Source: Actinomycetes bacterium (GTDB taxonomy: Bacteria; Actinomycetota; Acidimicrobiia; Acidimicrobiales; Microtrichaceae). Taken from it: DNA of 16,784 nucleotides. The notes below the pieces were generated by a model that saw only the letters and a program-made list of their open reading frames with translations, had not been told where the DNA came from and ran no database searches. Shown here in pieces: positions 14,036-16,784 of the stretch; within the stretch, counting starts at the first letter, position 1, and every line of letters begins with the position of its first letter. Position numbers and translations under genes: made by a program. The stretch lies in assembly GCA_023434535.1 (NCBI GenBank), contig JAEYSR010000232.1, positions 1-16,784 on the forward strand, in the 5' to 3' direction.

Positions 14036-14565
14036 CGTCGTCGCCGTGGGGACGTCGCCGTGCGGCCCGGGTCATCGTCTTCGACCCGCAGGACCGGGTG
14101 CTGCTCATCGAAGGGCGCGACCCCGCAGGGCACACCGCGGGCGGCTGGTGGGAGGTCCCGGGCGGCGGCATCGATCCCGGCGAGCAGGTCGAGGCCGCGG
14201 TCCGACGCGAGCTGTGGGAGGAGGCCGGCATCCGTGACGCGGAGATCGGGCCGTGCGTCTGGACCCAGCAGGTGAGCTACACGTTCGGCGGCTGGCGCTT
14301 CGAGCAGGACGAGTGGATCCACGTCGCCCGTTGCGACGGCATCTCGTCGGGACCCGGCGGCCTCGAGCACCTCGAGGCGATCGCGTTCGGCGAGCAGCGG
14401 TGGTGGGCCGTGGAGGACGTGATCGCCCAGCGCCCACGCACCATCCCCTACCGCATGGTCGAGTTCCTCGAGGACCTGGCCGGGGGGCGCTGGCCCGAGG
14501 CGCCGATCGACATCACCCCCGAGGACCACCACGTCGAGGCGTGGCGCAGCCACCCCGGCTCCTGA
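14032..14565 (+). CDS. Nudix hydrolase
   Basis: The 177-aa product is a one-domain Nudix protein. The Nudix box is complete: Gly45, Glu51, then RELWEEAGI (59-67), matching GX5EX7REUXEEXGU. The glutamates bind Mg for hydrolysis of a nucleoside diphosphate linked to another group. WWEVPGGGIDPGE (39-51) leads into the box. The substrate cannot be told from sequence; a QDEWIHVARC stretch (92-101) and WWAVEDV (124-130) are typical of the fold but not diagnostic. The GTG start has a G6 run (14021-14026) upstream and overlaps the mini-ORF stop. It ends four bases before the acyltransferase GTG, so the two genes are probably co-transcribed. Confidence 0.92.
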   Translation: MTSSPWGRRRAARVIVFDPQDRVLLIEGRDPAGHTAGGWWEVPGGGIDPGEQVEAAVRRELWEEAGIRDAEIGPCVWTQQVSYTFGGWRFEQDEWIHVARCDGISSGPGGLEHLEAIAFGEQRWWAVEDVIAQRPRTIPYRMVEFLEDLAGGRWPEAPIDITPEDHHVEAWRSHPGS

Positions 14566-14569
14566 TGCC

Positions 14570-15910
14570 GTGACCGGAGCCCCTCCCCGTCGCATCGACC
14601 GCGCGACGACGGAGGACATGGTGCCGTTGGCATCGGCGAGGACCTCGACCCCGATGCAGGTCGGCGCCGTCATCGGGATCGGCGGCCGACCCGACGTCGA
14701 CCTGGTCGTCGCCGCGCTCCGCACGCGGATCCAGGGCATCCCGCGGCTGCGCCAGCGCCTGGTCGACACCCCGATCGGCTGCGGTCGCCCGATCTGGGTC
14801 GACGACAGGTCGTTCTCGTTCGAGGACCACGTCGAGGTGGTCCCGCTCCCCGGGCCGCTCGACCTGGCCGACGCGGACGGGCCGTCCGTGAGCCTGCTCG
14901 CCCTGGCCGCGACGACGGTGACGACCCCGCTCGAACGCTCCGCCCCGCTCTGGCGCGCCGTCGTGGCGGTGGGCGACGACGGGTCCACCGCCCTCGTCGT
15001 GGCCTTCCACCACGTCCTCGCCGACGGCATCGGCGGGCTGGCCGTCCTGGCCCGGCTGGTCGACGGTCTGACCTCGCCACCGCCCGAGCGGTGGCCGATG
15101 TCCGCCCCGACGACGACCGCGGTCGCCGCCGACGCGTGGCGATCCCGATGGCGCTCGCTGCGGACGTCGCCACGGGCGGTGCGGCGGTTCCTGGCCGCCG
15201 CCCGACTGCTGCGACGGGGCACGCGGGCCCGGGCGACGCCCACCTCCCTCAACCGGCCGACCGGGCCCCACCGGGCGCTGGCGGTCGTGCGCACCCCGCT
15301 CGCCCCGCTCGTGGCGGCGGCGCACCGCCACGGCGCGACCGTGAACGACGCGCTGCTGGTCGCCGTCGCGGGCGCGCTCCGGCGTGTCCTCCTCGACCGC
15401 GGCGAGGACGTGGGGAGCTTCGTGATCTCCGTCCCGGTCACGGCCCGCAGCGACGCGGATGCCGACGAGCTCGGCAACCAGGTCGGCGTTGTCCCTGTCG
15501 AGGTGCCGGCGACGGGTGAGGTCGACCAACGCCTGTCGATCGTCCACGGTCGGACCGCCGCGGCCCGCTCCGGCGAGAGAGGAGCGTCGGCGGCGCTGGT
15601 CGGCCCGGCGTTCCGGCTCCTCGGTCGCGTCGGGCTGCTCGGCCCGCTGATGGACCACCAGCACGTCGTCCACACGTTCAGCACCAACCTCCGCGGACCC
15701 GACGAGCGACTCGAGGTCGTCGGGCACCCGGTCACGGCCCTCATCGGGGTGGCCCTGGCCGTCGGCAACGTCACGGTGTCGTTCACCGTGGTGTCCTACG
15801 CGGGCGACGTGGCGATCACGATCGTGGCCGACTCCGACGCGTGGCCCTCGCTCGACGGCCTCCGCTCCGCCCTGCGCGACGAGCTCCGTGCGGTCGAGGG
15901 CCTCGGATGA
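14570..15910 (+). CDS. Wax ester synthase/diacylglycerol acyltransferase (WS/DGAT) family protein
   Basis: The 446-aa product belongs to the bifunctional WS/DGAT acyltransferases, which transfer acyl groups from acyl-CoA to fatty alcohols or diacylglycerol to make storage lipid. The catalytic HHxxxDG motif is HHVLADG (147-153). The N-terminal segment has the family pattern with TPMQVGAVIGI (27-37) and a PRLRQRLV segment (58-65). The C-terminal domain has VNDALLVAVAGALRR near 258-272, GNQVGVVPVEVPA near 303-315, and STNLRGP with a following hydrophobic core. Length and domain order are normal. The GTG start lies four bases after the Nudix stop. Because the family also contains mycolate and complex-lipid acyltransferases, the exact product is not determined. 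Confidence 0.88.
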   Translation: MTGAPPRRIDRATTEDMVPLASARTSTPMQVGAVIGIGGRPDVDLVVAALRTRIQGIPRLRQRLVDTPIGCGRPIWVDDRSFSFEDHVEVVPLPGPLDLADADGPSVSLLALAATTVTTPLERSAPLWRAVVAVGDDGSTALVVAFHHVLADGIGGLAVLARLVDGLTSPPPERWPMSAPTTTAVAADAWRSRWRSLRTSPRAVRRFLAAARLLRRGTRARATPTSLNRPTGPHRALAVVRTPLAPLVAAAHRHGATVNDALLVAVAGALRRVLLDRGEDVGSFVISVPVTARSDADADELGNQVGVVPVEVPATGEVDQRLSIVHGRTAAARSGERGASAALVGPAFRLLGRVGLLGPLMDHQHVVHTFSTNLRGPDERLEVVGHPVTALIGVALAVGNVTVSFTVVSYAGDVAITIVADSDAWPSLDGLRSALRDELRAVEGLG

Positions 15911-16062
15911 CAGCCCGACGCCCGGTGGCGCCCCCCTCTGTTCCTGTGCCCACCGATGTCTCTGTGCCCACCGATGTCTCTGTGCCCACCGATGCCTCTG
16001 TGCTCACCGATGTCTCTGTGCTCACCCCAACGGGCGGCTGCGACACCACTCCAGGTAGGTGA
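15907..16062 (+). CDS. Possible 51-aa repeat-containing ORF after the acyltransferase (doubtful)
   Basis: The ATG shares four bases with the acyltransferase stop (ATGA), and a GAGGG lies six bases upstream. The predicted peptide is mostly hexapeptide repeats of the form VPTDVS/VLTDVS, encoded by the 18-bp tandem repeat. It ends 40 bp inside the convergent gene on the other strand. No family was recognised. The coupling signals are good, but the open frame may simply follow from an 18-bp repeat lacking stops. Confidence 0.2.
   Translation: MTARRPVAPPSVPVPTDVSVPTDVSVPTDASVLTDVSVLTPTGGCDTTPGR
15943..16014. repeat. 18-bp tandem repeat, four copies, between convergent genes
   Basis: Units 15943-15960, 15961-15978, 15979-15996 and 15997-16014 follow the consensus TCTGTGCCCACCGATGTC with one or two changes each. 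A partial copy runs to 16024 and includes the stop codon of the minus-strand gene. The T content is higher than in the surrounding sequence. There are no spacers, so it is not a CRISPR array. Confidence 0.92.
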
Positions 16063-16297
16063 CCAGGTCCCGCCCGAGGTCCGCCGTGGACGCGGATGAT
16101 CCGTCGCCGCCGTTGGCGGTGATCATCCGGAACCGCAGGTAGGCCGGATCGGGCAGCGGGAGGAACGGAGCCCGGCGCCACCACCCGTCGGGTGCCATCA
16201 CCAGTGCCTGGCGCACACCGGTCGCCCAGAGGTCGGGACGACGCAGCACCGCCAGCGCCGCTCTCGGGGAGACCCGCACCCGGTTCGTCGCGGTCAC
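16022..16297 (-). CDS. Small conserved-looking protein of unknown function
   Basis: The 91-aa product was not assigned to a named family. It has the pattern VLRRPDLWATGVRQ (17-30), APDGWWRRAPFLPLPDPAYLRFR (35-57, with WW at 39-40), an ANGGDG turn (61-66) and a final DLVTYLEWCR (77-86). This arrangement of Trp/Arg-rich and PLPD motifs looks like a small family I recall only as hypothetical proteins in actinobacteria. There is no signal peptide or membrane helix. The GTG start shares four bases with the ROK gene stop (GTGA), so the two are translationally coupled. The stop codon lies inside a partial copy of the 18-bp repeat. Confidence 0.75.
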   Translation of the reverse strand: MTATNRVRVSPRAALAVLRRPDLWATGVRQALVMAPDGWWRRAPFLPLPDPAYLRFRMITANGGDGSSASTADLGRDLVTYLEWCRSRPLG

Positions 16298-16784
16298 CGG
16301 ACCCCCACGTCGACGCCGATGCTGCGGAGCCCGACGGCAGCCGCGCCGATGATCGGGCCCTGCGTGCCGCAGCCCGAGGGCACGATCGCCGCGCCACGCG
16401 AGAAGTCCAGGCAGGCGCTGCGGTCCAGCTCGGCCGAGGCGGCGTCGAAGAAGTCGTCGCCGAAGCCGAGGGCCACCGACCCCGCCACGACGGCCAGCCG
16501 GAGGTCGAGCAGGTTCGCCACCGATGCCACGGCGCGACCCACGAGACGCCCTGCGACGACCCGCTGCTCGGTGGTCGCCTCCGCGGCCGGACGGCCGGTC
16601 GCCGCGGCGATCGCGGTGCCCGAGACCTGGGCCTCGAGGCACCCGGTCGCACCGCACACGCACGGCCGGCCGACGGGGTCGACGATCACGTGGCCGATGT
16701 GGCCGGCGTTCCCGTCGGCGCCGTCGAGCAGCCGCCCGTCGAGCACGATGCCGCCGCCGACGCCGGTGGACACGACCATGGCGA
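16294..16784 (-). CDS. ROK-family protein, C-terminal part (cut by window edge)
   Basis: ROK proteins are sugar kinases or sugar-responsive repressors. The window holds about the last 163 residues. Visible are the glycine-rich STGVGGGIVLDG strand, GNAGHIGHVIVD, and the zinc-binding CVCGATGCLE, which fits the family CxCGxxGCxE. The usual Glu of the ExGH metal/sugar motif is His here (HIGH). A later VVAGSVALGFGDDF stretch matches the ROK ATP-side region. The N-terminal half is off the window, so a DNA-binding domain cannot be excluded and kinase versus repressor is undecided. A glucokinase role is plausible but not shown. The stop overlaps the small unknown gene. Confidence 0.9.
   Translation of the reverse strand, partial: AMVVSTGVGGGIVLDGRLLDGADGNAGHIGHVIVDPVGRPCVCGATGCLEAQVSGTAIAAATGRPAAEATTEQRVVAGRLVGRAVASVANLLDLRLAVVAGSVALGFGDDFFDAASAELDRSACLDFSRGAAIVPSGCGTQGPIIGAAAVGLRSIGVDVGVR

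Noticed and set aside
13031..16014. CRISPR array suggested by the 16-bp and 18-bp repeats
   Set aside because: Both are head-to-tail repeats without spacers, and no cas genes are present.

Overview
This is a very GC-rich window from an actinobacterium. Evidence: almost every third codon position is G or C, GTG starts are frequent, MurE is of the meso-diaminopimelate type, and a WS/DGAT acyltransferase is present. An Acidimicrobiia-like lineage (Iamia/Ilumatobacter relatives) would fit, but that placement is inference. No rRNA, tRNA, insertion sequence or CRISPR array was seen.

Region 1 (1-12831, all minus strand) is the division and cell wall (dcw) cluster. In transcription order it reads mraZ, rsmH, an FtsL-like gene, ftsI, murE, mraY, murD, ftsW, murG, murC and murB, with murB running off the left edge. 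Seven junctions are 4-bp ATGA/GTGA stop-start overlaps, so the cluster is probably one translationally coupled operon. Gaps occur only at ftsI-murE (60 bp), ftsW-murG (49 bp) and mraZ-rsmH (219 bp). The products make lipid II (MurB, MurC, MurD, MurE, MraY, MurG) and use it at the septum (FtsW, FtsI, FtsL). RsmH methylates 16S rRNA and MraZ is the cluster regulator. murF, usually between murE and mraY, is absent because those two genes overlap directly.

Region 2 (12832-13144) is the control region upstream of mraZ. It holds a candidate promoter with a 17-bp spacer, overlaid by an array of six in-phase 10-bp GTGG-type repeats that looks like the MraZ operator. Downstream of the promoter are two mutually exclusive leader hairpins. 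Upstream are a strong GC hairpin and a five-copy 16-bp tandem repeat. The mraZ-rsmH gap contains a 24-bp inverted repeat (23/24 matches) that would fold into a large hairpin in the operon mRNA.

Region 3 (13145-15910) has a lipoate-protein ligase-like gene (minus) divergent from a plus-strand pair: a Nudix hydrolase and a WS/DGAT acyltransferase. The Nudix gene is preceded by an 18-codon mini-ORF that appears to begin at the transcription start and ends in a GTGA overlap with the Nudix start.

Region 4 (15907-16784) has an 18-bp tandem repeat between convergent genes, then on the minus strand a small conserved-looking unknown gene overlapping the 3' end of a ROK-family gene that is cut by the right edge.

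The most interesting unexplained items are the MraZ box array with its leader hairpins, the structured mraZ-rsmH spacer with its possible 77-aa ORF, the missing murF, and the leaderless mini-ORF before the Nudix gene.
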